A DNA stretch of 64,000 bases, taken from contig JARUPZ010000002.1 in NCBI GenBank assembly GCA_031213475.1, positions 12,534,951 to 12,598,950 on the forward strand, read 5' to 3'. Of this stretch, positions 26,553-43,296 are shown piece by piece. The stretch is from Nereocystis luetkeana (Eukaryota; Sar; Phaeophyceae; Laminariales; Laminariaceae). The number at the start of each line of letters is the position of its first letter. Position 1 is the stretch's first letter. The notes under the pieces are model-generated. The model was not told the DNA's origin and made no database searches. It worked only from the letters and a program-made list of their open reading frames with translations. A program made the position numbers and the translations under genes.

Positions 26553-26649
26553 TTAACCCCTTTAGGACCGCAGTCCCGTTTTGGAGACAAACCAGTCACA
26601 TTCCAAGTAGTGTGTCCCCAAAACGAGACTGCAGCACTCGAAGGGTTAA
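26553..26649. mobile_element. MITE family A, copy 1 (palindromic, TTAA-ended)
   Basis: It is 97 bp with ends TTAACCCCTTTAGGACCGCA and GAAGGGTTAA. The two halves are inverted copies, so the whole can fold into one hairpin. This copy is more diverged than those at 51-53 kb. Confidence 0.8.
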
Positions 26650-26993
26650 ACTCTTCCCGCTACAAAGGGTAATGCAAACAGGCTGGACATATTATCGGAA
26701 GAGACCAGGAGAGAGACTGTGAGGCAGGGTGGATGGAGAAATAGTGCTGATACTTTCCGAGTTCCTTGCGACAAAAAACTAATATAGGTCAAGAGGAGGT
26801 GCGAGGAAGTAGAAACGTACTGATTTACAGCAGGAAAATTAGAGGGGGGGGGGGGAAGGGAAACTTCCGAGTCGCGCTGAACTCGAAACTCTATCAAGGA
26901 GTGGCAGAAGATGTAAAATACAGAAAAAAGTGTCTTCATGGGTCAGGAGGAGACCAGGATGGGAAGTAGACGCGTGCGGCGATAGGGGAACAC

Positions 26994-27130
26994 AGCACCT
27001 ACAGTTTTTTTCCTTGCAGGGGTACGTAGTTACTACAGTTTTTGCCTTGTAGGGGTACGTAGCACCTACAGTTTTTGCCTTGTAGGGGTACCTACTGTAG
27101 CACCTAGTTTTTGCCTCGTAGGGGTAGCTC
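26994..27130 (+). repeat. Four tandem copies of a 33-37 bp unit
   Basis: The unit reads about ACAGTTTTTGCCTTGTAGG then GGTACGTAGCACCT. Copies begin at 27001, 27035, 27068 and 27105. It lies just upstream of the LINE-like relic. Confidence 0.85.
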
Positions 27131-27479
27131 ACCTGAGAAGCTCCACACCCTCACCCAAAACGTACGCTTTGAGGAAACATGTAGGCTTGAAACAAAGCCG
27201 ACGAGAAACCCCATCGCCTACGAAGACACAACGAGATCAAGGGCGTAGTCCAAGGGTGAACGGGGGGTAAAGAGATGCAGGCAGGAAGCAGTGAGCGGCC
27301 TCCGAGGCGATGGGGGGTGAGAGACAGTGGCGTATCCAGAACGAAACAGGCAAAAAACGCAAAACTGAAGAACGGAAATAACGCCAAGAACAAGAGAAAG
27401 TGAGGAGAAGCAACGGCAGAGAAGGGTCACTACGTAGACGGATGACCAAAAAAGGCTGAAGCAGAGTAGAGAGTGAAAC

Positions 27480-28060
27480 CGAAAATAAGCTGAGACTAAT
27501 AGGAACATGGAATGTATGTGGGTTCGTCATGGAAGGCTGGGAATAGCCGAACAAGCATGTAAGCGCGACTTACATACAGTGGCAATTTAAGAGTCATGGG
27601 AGAAGGAGGGAGGAGGGGGGGGAGAAGGGATGCAAAGTTGATGGGTACGCATGAATAGGGAATCAGAGAAAGGGACTCACAGCATTAGCAAGAATAGAGT
27701 GGCGGGGACAGTAAGGTTTCTGGTCACGTGTTTTATGTGTGGCATATTCGAGATGACCATCGACACAAAATTCGACGAATCCATATTAATAAGGGTACCA
27801 GAGGAGTGGGGAGCGAAATACCCGGTTTTAGGGAACTCATGTACACGCCCAGAGTCGAAGAATACAGTGAAAGAGACAAAGAGAAAGTTCGAAGAGGAGC
27901 AGTAGGTGTACGGAAGTGTAAAAGGCAAGGAGAAATGGTCTTAATGGGAGGTTTTACTTCAAGAACACAGAAAGCAAGCGACCCGAATGAGAACATCGGG
28001 TATTCAGAGGCGTTCTACGATAGAGGTTCACCCTAAAATTTCGGAGGCTCCTCACTTGAA
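27480..28060 (+). pseudogene. Decayed APE-type endonuclease domain of a non-LTR (LINE) retrotransposon
   Basis: Conceptual translation from 27489 begins KLRLIGTWNVCGF, which resembles the start of the exonuclease-endonuclease-phosphatase fold in LINE ORF2. Further on, at about 27932-28025, another frame reads RQGEMVLMGGFTSRTQKASD then PNENIG. That matches the family's GDFNAR block, with Asp and Asn replaced by Gly and Thr. Stops, frame changes and loss of these catalytic-type residues mark it as dead. An open frame at 28123-28767 (KKAEPIWARQL, Arg/Lys-rich) may be later ORF2 sequence, but I see no reverse transcriptase motif. Identification rests on two short motifs in the right order. Confidence 0.5.
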
Positions 28061-28769
28061 GTGCTCCATACTAATAGCAAGTCACCCGAAAACTCAATTC
28101 AGCAAAATCGAACTGCATCCCGATGAATAATCCTATAGTCCAAGCATGCAAAACGTCATTTTTCGAAGCAAGATTGGCATTCCGACGATTTTGGGCTGAG
28201 GGGCCCCGTCGTTCAGAAAACGTTCTAGCGGAAATGTGTTGCCTCTATCGTAGAACGCGTCTTCACGGGGATTCAATCAAGAGCAATGAGGTGAAGACGT
28301 TGAACGAAAGAGTAAAAAAGGCAGAACCAATATGGGCGAGACAATTAATACAAAAGAGAGAACGTTTCCTTTTTTACTACGTACCTGGTACTGGTGGTAA
28401 AGGAAAGCAACGAACAAACGGACGTGCGTGTATGCGCAGCGGACGTTGGAACCACGGATCGCTGCCCAATATGGACAGACACCCGACAGACGAGAGGTAT
28501 CACAAAGAGGCGTGGTTGAAAATTGCACCAATGGAGAATGTATACTATAGAAGTAAAAGAAAAGTAGCAAGAGTTCCAAGAAGAGATGGCCGTGAACGCA
28601 GAGCTGTTTTCCGAGCCGTTGGAACACATAAGGAAGGCAAAACGTTTTATGTAGCATATGGATACAAGCGTAACGAGCGCCCAAATGTTGGAAGTGTCCC
28701 TACTAGGAGTAGAAACGGTGCCCCGTTTCGAAGGGGATGTGTGTGCGATCAATGGTCAAAAGGCTAATG

Positions 28770-31700
28770 CAAGCAACAAAAGAGTATGCCCCCCCCCCCC
28801 CCTCTCTCTACAACTTCTGGCACCGTATTTATCGGTACTGAATGCATCATCTCCAACAACAGCTCATCGGCGTGGGGTTGCTATCACCCGTGTGGTGGAT
28901 GCTGCAATCGTGTTCCTTTCGTTGTTCATTTTCGCCTCTGAGCCTCACTAAGGATAAGGAATACCTGGTGAACACGGCGCAGCTAATAATCAAATCGACC
29001 AAAGCTTAGTGTACAGCACGGAGCACGACACGCGTGAGCATAGCTGATACGTACGGCAGACGGCACCGCGCAATCTATCTACTCACAGCAGCTTACGAAG
29101 CAAGAGTATTGGGGTCAATATGCGGCGAAACTACTCCACTCGCTCGGTAGTTCCCATTCGCCGGGACGCTCGCGGTACAGCACAAGTATCAGTGTCTACG
29201 ACTGCGTATCGAGGAATATTTTACTTGGGTCGGTGAAACAACCGCAGCAACAGCAACCAAGACACCCGTGGAAGAGAAGGGAAAGGCAACGGCAAGCCGA
29301 AGCAGTATTGCAGTAGTGCTATAGTACCATCATAGCAGAGTTCGTTGCACAAACGGAACGGCGGACCACAAGCAGCGAACAGGAGGGCATCCAGTAGGAG
29401 GATATTTTGGAGGAGCAGGCAAGCAGGCGCCGTACCGCACCGCAACGTACGAGACTTAAAAATACCAGAATCTGCGGCTAGAAAAAACCCGCACCGCGGT
29501 ACGGTTCTAGATCGTGACAAAGCCCTGACAACATGGAAACGCTGGCGAACGAGAGAAACTCAGTACTATTAATAGTGCGACAAGGAAAATAGATACCAGG
29601 TATACCAGTACCATCGCGAAACTCTTGGTAGAGAGTGCAGAACGTACACAGATTTGCCTCCGATATCAGAGCCCGAACAGAAAACGCTTCAAGCCCACTT
29701 TGTTTTTTTGGGCGATCCGGTTTCCAGGAACTCCAAAGCATGTCTGTATTTTTTTTTCGCGTAAAAGTTCGGAGAAGTTCTTACTCCGTAGGATCAGCAT
29801 CAAGTGTTTTTTAACGCCAAATGTTGAAAATACACTGAAACCGAGTGATTACGAGGCAACGCCATATTTGTTTGTTTGCGCTTTTACCGTAACAAACGCC
29901 AAAATCTACACGCCGTGCTTTAGAGGTAGATCCTGAAGTTCGACACACGTGTTCTATGATCCCCTACCAAGCCGTTGACAAAAAAACAAACTATTACAGT
30001 ATTTTTTAGTCCACGGGAAACTTGAAAAAAAAATAGACCTATGACACTGGGAACGTAAAGTTTCCGTATAAAGTTTGAAAATCAAAGACTCTCGCCATCA
30101 TTTTTCAGCGCAGCTTGCTATGAGCAGGATTTTTCGAAAGAAAAGTTCCAAACTTTTGGAAAACCCCGAAAAAAACTATTCTTGGGCAGATAGATGTTGG
30201 GTAAAGATCGGCTTCAGAAAAAATGAGGCGAACGCTTAGCTCGAAGCGGCGAGATTCCGAACCCTCGACAGTCATCGATCGACGAAACAAATGACTGCGC
30301 CATGAACTCTGAACGGGGCGCGCTCGTTAGGGGCTCCGACCCACGCTAGGGTAACCGTGTCCACACAATGGCCGGTGATATGTGGCGGGCGCTGGGCAGG
30401 CGTATGATGAAAAAAAAAAAGGACCGCTGGTGTGCAGAAAACAGATGACAAAAGTTCTCGATCCTTCCCGAAAGGTCAAAAATAGTTGTTTTTTCAGGTT
30501 TGGGGGAAGAGCGTAGGACGCCGCCGGCACGCTCTCACTCCCTAAACCATGTGTCCACCTCGTATGTTCGAGGCTGTAACCTGAACACGTTGGCTTGCCC
30601 GACACCAAGCGGGGGGCTGAGTGTATGTCGAGATCGAAGGTCTATCGTCCCACGAGCTGATTTTTTATCAGCGTGTTGATAATTTGCAACGAGGAAAAAC
30701 AGATTTCGCCACCTGCAGCCGTCGAGAAAAATAACTGGATCTTCAGCTGTTCCTTGAAAGCATTAGAAGAAAAAAACTGCCAAACCTTGCCTTTCCAATT
30801 TCATAGGTCTAAGACCCACATACCCCCAAAAAAATGAGAAAACGAAAATATCTGGCGAAAAAATGAACGGGGATTCGTAGAACACGTGTGCCAAATCCCA
30901 GGCTCCATCTAAGAATGGACGGCGTGGACACTGGAGTTGAACTCAGTTTGGGGCGGTAGGCCTGTACAAAGTTTTGGTTTCCCTTCGTCGGTTTTCCTCT
31001 TTTCGGAGAATGTTTCTTAGTGATCAACGTTAAAGCTCACGCTAAACATTTGTCAGATGGAAAACGCAACGTACTCATACCAAAATTTATAATAATAGAC
31101 CACGGAGACCCTCCGCCACTTGCTCGGAACATTTTCGGACGCGAAACTCCGACGGAGAAACTCCTGTCGTACGTGGCGAGGTCAACGACTGTGGGCAAGA
31201 TTCAAACGCCACAAGCACGGCAGCAGACGGAATCAGCAGCAACTCCCTTGCTGCTTATGTGTCTGAAATGAAGAACCGGCGATGGGGGGGGGGGGGGGGG
31301 GGGTGGTAAATTGCTTCGATAAGACGAGGGAATGATACTTCTTTGCCACGGCATACATGAAATATAGGGGAGAAACGCCACAATTTTTCGAAGACTCTCC
31401 TGACCTGAGGAGCTCTACCTGGTACACCACTATGTCCCTACATATAAGGATCGTTTGTATTGAATACTGTATTGGTAGTTTGTATTTTCCTTATATTTTG
31501 GGAGAGAATCGTGCGATATCACGCATCACTCAACAAACAGACGCTCAGGAAACGAATGTCAGTTCACACATTCGATCCTCCCACCGACTACTCCGTGTGT
31601 TCACACATTCGATCCTCCCACCGACTACTCCCGTAGATGTCGAACGAATGACAATATCGGACACAAAAGACAATCAATCGCGGCGGGTCCTCAGACGAGG

Positions 31701-32725
31701 GGCCGGGGGTCAGCCAGAAATGCTTGGGGGGGGGGCAAAACAAGTGCAACCCCTGTCTACTGCAGCACTGCTGTAGCATGCACGGCTCACAAAGAGCAAC
31801 CTGTCCACCTGCTACCCTGAGATCGAGCCCGCCCCTCGTCCCGCTGGAACTCGCGCTTTCGAAGAACTACTTACGGTACTCCTCGCGGCAAATATCGAGA
31901 GAATTAGCAACCGCCTCTCGAGATTCTTTTTTTTTGCGGTTGTATATTGCAGGTGGACGACAGAATGGTGGTGTCTTCTCTCGTCGTCACACAATGTCCC
32001 GAGACAGAAAATTTCGCCTGAGAAATGTTCGAGAGAGAGAGGGGAAGAGAGTGTTGACAGGATCACAGCACGTATCTTCTTCGAGGGAGGCGTTTTTCTT
32101 TCCACGGTCGGTTCGGGGGAGGCCTTTATCTCGCGTGTCAACACCCCGCACCGCCCGGGAACACGGGGGGAGGAATCGAGCCGCATGTCGACCCGGTCCG
32201 GTCCCGCGAGGGGTTGTAACGGTTTCAATTGTTATTAGCACCGCAAAACGCGTATTTCACACTTAATTTCAGAAGTAGGCCGTTCCCCCCGAACAAAACA
32301 CGGGGGTGGAGTTCTGGAGGTGGTTGAAACTCCCTTGGGACTGTCTTTCTCGTCTCGGGGACACATGGCTTTTCGAATAACCATAATTAGACGCGTGTTT
32401 CTGTAAAGTGCGGCACGAAAAAAAATTGGTGAATTCCTTCGACATTATAACCCTCGAGACAGCGACCACAACGATAATGATAAATTCATAGGGCTATCGG
32501 ATTAGAGCCGTCCACGAGCAGCCCGAGCGCCGAGCAGGGCAGGACGGGTAGGATCGCCGGTCGCGCCCGTGTGTGCCGCAGGACTCCTCGCGTTGCAAAA
32601 CTCCAGACACCATTGGCAGTACTCGTAGTATCATCCCCCCCAATCACCGCAGCGAGTGGGCGTCGCTGTAACGGTCGCTTTTGATGGTCATTTTTCCCCC
32701 TTCTGAAGGCCCAGGAGGGCTACGG
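28770..32725. other. Gene-free intergenic DNA
   Basis: I see no supported gene. The stretch contains C and G homopolymers (about 28789-28802 and 31286-31302) and several A/T runs. It also has copies of ACCTGGTA or its complement (29595, 31418) and a 37 bp tandem duplication at 31562-31630. Open frames up to 180 codons overlap in both strands and have no recognisable domain. Confidence 0.5.
31562..31632 (+). repeat. 37 bp direct tandem duplication
   Basis: GTTCACACATTCGATCCTCC followed by CACCGACTACTCC occurs at 31562 and again at 31599, essentially identical, which points to a recent duplication. Confidence 0.85.
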
Positions 32726-32823
32726 TTAACCCTTTTTAGTACCGCAGTCCCGTTTTGGGGACAAACTACTTGAAATTTGACTGCTTTGTCCCCAGAACGG
32801 GACTGCGGTTCTAACAGCCCTAA
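32726..32823. mobile_element. MITE family A, copy 2
   Basis: It is 98 bp, from TTAACCCTTTTTAGTACCGC to ACTGCGGTTCTAACAGCCCT then AA. The palindrome is well kept but the right TTAA end has mutated. Confidence 0.85.
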
Positions 32824-33096
32824 AAGAGAGTTGAGGGGTATATCGCAGGGCGTCGAAGAGTTGTCAATTGAGTCGTCTGGTGGGCTACATCCATCCATGA
32901 TACCCAGCTTATCAGGTTTTTTTTAGAACCGTTTGGAGGAGGGCAGTGGAAGAGTTTTTGAACCTGACGAGGTGGATGGGGGCTTTTGCTTGCTAGAGAA
33001 GCGATACGATCGAGAGTTGGAGGGCCGTGAAGAAATTGCGTTAAGTGACGAGTTGGAAGCAAGAAGGCGTTTTTTTTTTTGCTGGCACTTTTACTG

Positions 33097-33207
33097 TATT
33101 ACGGGGGACCATAGTTAATAACGCCAAATACTGTCGGTAAAAATGGTTGAAACATAGAGGTTTTCATGTATACCCATAGGCCCTATTAACTATGGTCCCC
33201 CGTAATA
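33097..33207. mobile_element. MITE family B, copy 2 (best preserved)
   Basis: It is 111 bp. The left end TATTACGGGGGACCATAGTT and right end AACTATGGTCCCCCGTAATA are near-perfect inverted repeats of about 24 bp. The interior matches copies 1 and 3. A TA at each end fits a TA target duplication. Confidence 0.9.
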
Positions 33208-33689
33208 GTAGTATCGTGACTTGTACCGGACAGGTTTCAACGGGTCAGAAATATCACATCGTTGGAATTTGCGGCTATGAGTAGATCGTATGGGGAAACA
33301 AGGAACAAGTGTTCCCACCACTCCCTCGGATCGTGGCATACATTGGGAGCTACAAGTCGAAAATACGTAAAGGCATGGCTCTGGGAAATGACAGAGAAAC
33401 AAGAATAGAATGTTCCGGGGGGGGAGTAGCACAAATACTACGAGAGTGGAGAGGCCCGAGGATTACATACATATTAACGTCGAAACCTTCGAAGGTTTGC
33501 TTCACATGGGATGCGGCGAAGCTTTCTTCTCCGCCCCCTCCACGGCGCTTCGGGAGTTAGCATGCATCACCTGTCAAAAGGGAGAACTCCGTCTTGCATC
33601 ATTTTCGGGTGCCCGCTGGGGCAAAAAGTGGGGACGACTGGGGGCAGTACGATGTCTTCATGTATGGCGATGGCGGCGAGGGTACACCA

Positions 33690-34031
33690 TAATGATTATG
33701 ATCTCGACGTCAATGATAAAGGTCGTGATCGTGATGATGACGACGATGACTATTACGATGATGGTGATGATGATGAGGACGAGAATGACGACTGCTGTAC
33801 GATGGTGGTGGTTATGAATGATGATGATGGTGATGGTGTCGAAGACCGCGAATAAGGTTCAAGCCGGGACTTCGCCGAGTCTCCCCAAGTTGGCCATGTC
33901 TACGATGGAGACAGAGATGGCGGGTGCGGCACTTCCACAACGAGGAAGGCCTTGTTCCGCTCGAACTGGACGATGATGCCGATGACGATAACAATAACGA
34001 TGATGATGCTGACGATGATGATGCCGACGGT
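33690..34031. repeat. GAT/GAC-rich trinucleotide tracts
   Basis: Two imperfect runs of GATGAT/GACGAT steps lie at about 33690-33860 and 33971-34031. The open frames across them encode mostly Asp or His and are repeat artefacts. Confidence 0.75.
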
Positions 34032-34471
34032 GATCGCCAACAAAGGAATTCGGGACGGGGATTGGCAGGGTGCGTTGAATATCGACAAACATGGCTCTTG
34101 ACAGTACACTCAACGGCATCGCCATGCCGACTTTTGAGCGTTCACACGAAACACGTGGCACTGCGGTTCTTTTTTTCCGTCCGTCAGTCAGCGAAGAAGG
34201 AAAGGCAAGAGGAACACCCCGTACGCGTAGTACGTGTCGAAATAAATACGTCGAAAGGAAACTCCTCAACAAGTAGCGTCACCGGTGCCTCGTCGATCAG
34301 AGACAAGAGCAAGAGGATCGGAACCTAGGCGGCTGAATGTTATAAAAAAACACCGTCACGAGGGTGGGGTGCCGCACCTGCGCCGACGCCAGCGCGCAAT
34401 GTTTAGGCGAAAGCCTATATGATAGCGTATCAACCGGCACGCACTGGGAGCTGCTGGGCATGACTACTTTA

Positions 34472-35000
34472 TCTTAGACCAACTACTATGGAAATTTTTT
34501 GAAGGGGACTCAGAACTGGCTTTTTTTTTTGCCGAAAACCGGCGATTTACTCGACTGGACTGTCAAAAACACCGGTAGACTCCTCAGGATGCTCCCTTTA
34601 GTTTTCCGAGAGCTTTTTCGAGCACTTTTCCGTTTTTTCAGAGTCGTAGTTGGACCGTTCGTCCATATTTCCAGTTCTGAGGACATCACTTGCAGTGATG
34701 ATCGCACAATAGAACCGCCCAGGCGGGGACAGCTATAAATGCGGCAAATACCGCACGGCGACCGAGTAGCGGACCGCCGCTCCGGTAAAAAAGCGAACAA
34801 ACTCCCCACATTGCTTCTTAAGACCAATGATTATGGGAATTATTTCTGAGCTCTCAGAACTGGGTTTTTAGGCCGAATATACGCATTTTACTCGGCGGGT
34901 AAGCTAAAAACACCGATAGACTCCTCAAAATGCTCCCCGTAGTTTTTTGCGAGCTTTCAGGAACAATTTCTCGTTTCTGCGGAGTCCTCTTTTTTTGGGG
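34472..35000. repeat. Diverged direct duplication, spacing about 345 bp
   Basis: The segment 34472-34655 aligns with 34816-35000. Shared phrases are CTTAGACCAA/CTTAAGACCAA, TCAGAACTGG, TTTTACTCG, AAAACACCG.TAGACTCCTC, ATGCTCCC and TCGTTT..CGGAGTC. There is no open frame common to both. Confidence 0.65.
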
Positions 35001-38000
35001 GGGGCAGCCAATCAGTTTTCTCCGGAGGCTCAGAAATAAGGCTGTTGGTCAGACCTGGAGCCAGACAAAATGGATCTTGGACGATTTTTTATGAAAATCG
35101 ATACACTCACTCGTGTAATTACAGGAATGAGAGCTGCTCTCGAATTCTTCTGCGCATGGAACGCCATTGCTACTGCGATGTATACTACGACTCTAGAATA
35201 AGCACGTTTCAAGAGTCTCGACAAACGTTTTTTTCATCACTATTAAAGTAGAGAGAGCATCGTACGATGTCGCGTAGGGTATCGGATACCAGGTACCTGG
35301 TAAAAAAAATCGATGCATCGTATCGAATGCGTGTTGCCCTCCGTCCACTACGAACGACAAACTTGTGGTAGCATCCCCGCATATTTAGCACCAAAAGTTT
35401 CGGCGTACGAACAGTATCGAATGTCGAAATCGTACGCATCGACCTGATTTTATTCGCTTTTCGGTATCGTACCAAACTCGATTCCGATATACATAGATAC
35501 AAACCCATCACCATATATTATGCACGGCACCTGGTACCTTGCAGCTACAGCAGTAGGTACACATACTAATAATAAGGTCACTTGCCACGAAGAGCATGCA
35601 CGAGGTAACAAAGGGGATAGTTGTGGTCCGGGTCGGAACACACGGAGGAAGTACCCGTACGGTGCATCTCCCCGTAGAGCGTGTTTTCCGCCCGAGTTGA
35701 CACGCTACAGGCTATATACGCCCCCCTCTTCTACGCACTCTGTCAATACCGTACATACACCACCATCTTCTCCTTCAGCAAGTTGTTGTCTTCTATCTTC
35801 CACCTATTTGGCTTCATCCGGGCTAGGAAAGGCTCTCGACATAGAGTACGAGTGGGCATTCAAATAAGGGCAAAAACATGTCACAAATCGTGGTTGATGT
35901 CGTCAAGCGTGTTTTTTTATTTTGTGCGTTCGTTAGGAATGACCCACATACAAAAGCACAAAAAAACGATACCAAACTCGCTGCCCAAGGTTTTGCGCAC
36001 ACAAGTCGGGTATACTGTAGATAACGAATACGCCTACTGTAATGCCTATCAAGTACGTCTCGCGGCCCAGTAGTCAGCAGTCAGCTGCCCTCCACCGGCT
36101 GCTCCATGATGAAGTATACCAGCATCGTCGTAATTTACTTGGCAGATAAAAAATGACGTTCGCGTAATAATGTCTGTCGAGGGAGCAAACGATGCGCTCC
36201 TCGTACTGTACTCGAAATCGCGAACAACGCATACCTCTCTGCTGCGCCATGTATTATCTTGTCACAGCGGTGGTGGCGGCTGATCGCCACACAGCACCCT
36301 CTCTACCCCCGGTAAACAAAGGTGCCGAAACGTGTCACAGAGACGCCAGCCGCGGCAAGAAGGCAAGGACGCGTGCGGCACGCAAGGCGCGTCATGCTCT
36401 GAGGGCAGACGCCGTTCCACGCGCTGGTGCAAAAATGAAAAGAGGCGACGTAGCTCTATGATAATATGCTTGCATCATCTACAGTCGGGGCTGGCATTTT
36501 TGAACTGCATGCAGTATCCTTTACCGGTCGGTACGGTGTACCTCGTACAGAGTATATCGTCATGTCCAAGCTGTGTGGGAACGTTCCCTGACCTCAAAAA
36601 CCGTGATCATTACGCATCGCATGGCTCTTAGCTTACCGTGTTCAGCTCTCAGCTCCAAGCAATCTGGTGAGCCGGGGACGACCTCGCAACTAACTCGCAC
36701 GTGCTCTTCGAGCTGGGCTCTCTGGGGTCTATTCTTTGTTGTTTTCTTTGAGATAAACATGCACCAAACGATAGTATCCAAAAAACCGGTTGGTTGTATT
36801 TTTGATGAGGCGTTCACCGCAAGGGGATAGGGGATGGGATGAACATATATGATACCAGGTACCAGGTATAGTTTATTGGTGGACTCATCATGTCATGTGT
36901 CTGTGTGACAATTAAAAGGCGGGCATCATCGCCGCAAACGCGACTAAGGGAAACTGGAGACAGAAGTGACCGGAGAGTTCCAGCTCGAGAATTTTCGTTG
37001 TAGTTTTTAGTCGATTGCCTGCCTGACGCGTAAGGTCGCTGCACAGTGTCTAGAAATCCAGTCAACTTTCTACTACTGTGCGTACTTTATTAGCAAACTT
37101 ATACAATAAATGAAGCTAGGAGGACCGGCAGACCAAGACAAGAGCAAGGAAGCATGCGCCCGTGAAAGCCATAGTGTAGTCTACGTCCGTCCGTCCGTCG
37201 TCGCGGTCTCAGCAAAAATTGCAGGAAACAACAGTTATGAAGGGACCTAACCCTCCCTTTCTCCGCCATTTCTTGTCAGGGATCTTGGATCTTGCGGTCG
37301 AGCCGATCTTGAATTTTGATACTGTACTTCGTACGTATATCTTGATGAGGGGCAGAATATTTGTGCCACAACGGCACTCACACTACACCAAATCAGCAGT
37401 ATATCAGCATATCAGCACCGTTGTGTAACCTGCAACATGCGCTTAAAGGGCGTCTCCACGTAGGGTTGAGCTGAAAAAAAAGTGAAAGCTCTTCCGTAGC
37501 TGTGGCTGGGTGCTGATCTGAATATAAGACTAGACGAATACAGCAGTAGTAGTAGTGCCACAATAAACGGGCGGCACGGGAAAAAACAGGACAGCAGAAG
37601 TAGACCTAGTACCCCCTCTCCCTACAGCAGTGCCGACAACTCTATTCGGGGGAATTTTACAGTAGGTCCATTGCCATGACGTAACTTTTAGTTCCATGCC
37701 CTGTCATAGTCTTGTGTTTTTTTTTGTGTTACTGCCACGCGCGTTACACGTGCGTTTTTTCTCTCATGTCCTCCTTCTCGACCAACTCCTGCGGCACGAT
37801 GCAACACGACACGTCGGGTGCGTATCTATGCGCGAGAACGACCAGGTGGGCAGACCGCACCGGACCGCAAACAGGCGTGAGGACCAGGGCAATCAGACAC
37901 CGTCCCACCCCCCCCCCCCGCTCGAACAGAAGGAGCACCCAGCGTGCGCGTGACAAGTGGGATCAGAGCCCAAGCTCGGTGGCACCGGACACTGGGCAAC

Positions 38001-38785
38001 GCCTCGGGTGCGGGAGGAGGGGCTGGAAATAGACGCCGCCAACCATGTCTTCGTATCGCTGGCTGTCACTACAAAACGGATTGACGTGGCACTCGATTAG
38101 GCTGGGGCGGGGGGGGGGGGGGGGATTTTTTGTTCTCTCCCCGCGTGGTGGGGTGGGTGTACTCAGCAAAACATTTTGATTCACTTTATGTCAACATAAA
38201 ACGTGCAAAATAAAAGCTCGCGGCGGGAGGGGGCATTCATGTATCAGAAAGGGCGATTCGATCGATAGTCTGAACGAAGCATAAAGAGGGTGCCATTTCA
38301 GAATTCGCAGTCCACCCATCGCAGGTATACAAACCGGCATCATAGATCTACATGTGCTACATGTGCTACATGTACATGGTCAAATTTCACGATTTGGGGT
38401 TGGGTTTGGATCTGGGGCGATTCAAAAACCTCAGCGTACAGAACACTTGCGAAGCTGAGAGTTCGCGCGAGCCCTGGCGCCGGAAGACCGAACGGACTGA
38501 ATGCCTTCCAGGCGATGGTTTTCCTCGCTCAAACAGCGTGTTCGTTTTTCAAAAGGCGCTTTCATTATTCGAAAAGAACGCGGGGGGGGGTCAGCCCGCT
38601 TTCTTGTTGTGCACAACTGAAAAGCGGCAACACAAGGGGAAAATCTACATGATGGACGGTAGAAAAATAATACCGCCTCTGACGAATGCAACTCCCTACC
38701 CCCCCCCCCCCCCTCAATTATCCAAATGTCTCCCCCGCCCTGGCCCTCCCCCCCCCCCCCGTTCGACTCGGCTGCGTTTTTCTCT
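35001..38785. other. Gene-free DNA downstream of NAC alpha
   Basis: No gene is recognised. Notable items are a perfect 16 bp palindrome at 35287-35302 (TACCAGGTACCTGGTA) and a related pair at about 36853. There is a 9 bp repeat TGCTACATG near 38343-38375, a GTCC repeat near 37190, and G/C homopolymers near 38105-38123 and 38700-38713. The part nearest 38786 is probably 3' UTR of the NAC gene. Confidence 0.55.

Positions 38786-43296
<4,511 letters not shown>

Noticed and set aside
29640..30860. Possible inverted repeat between T-rich segments near 29.7 kb and A-rich segments near 30.1 and 30.8 kb
   Set aside because: The resemblance is mostly A/T runs and did not extend through complex sequence.
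31724..32266. A 180-codon Arg-rich open frame
   Set aside because: No conserved motif is seen, and other frames on both strands overlap it.
33690..34031. Acidic Asp-rich open frames
   Set aside because: They are produced by GAT/GAC repeats, and the antisense frames are equally open (poly-His/Ser).
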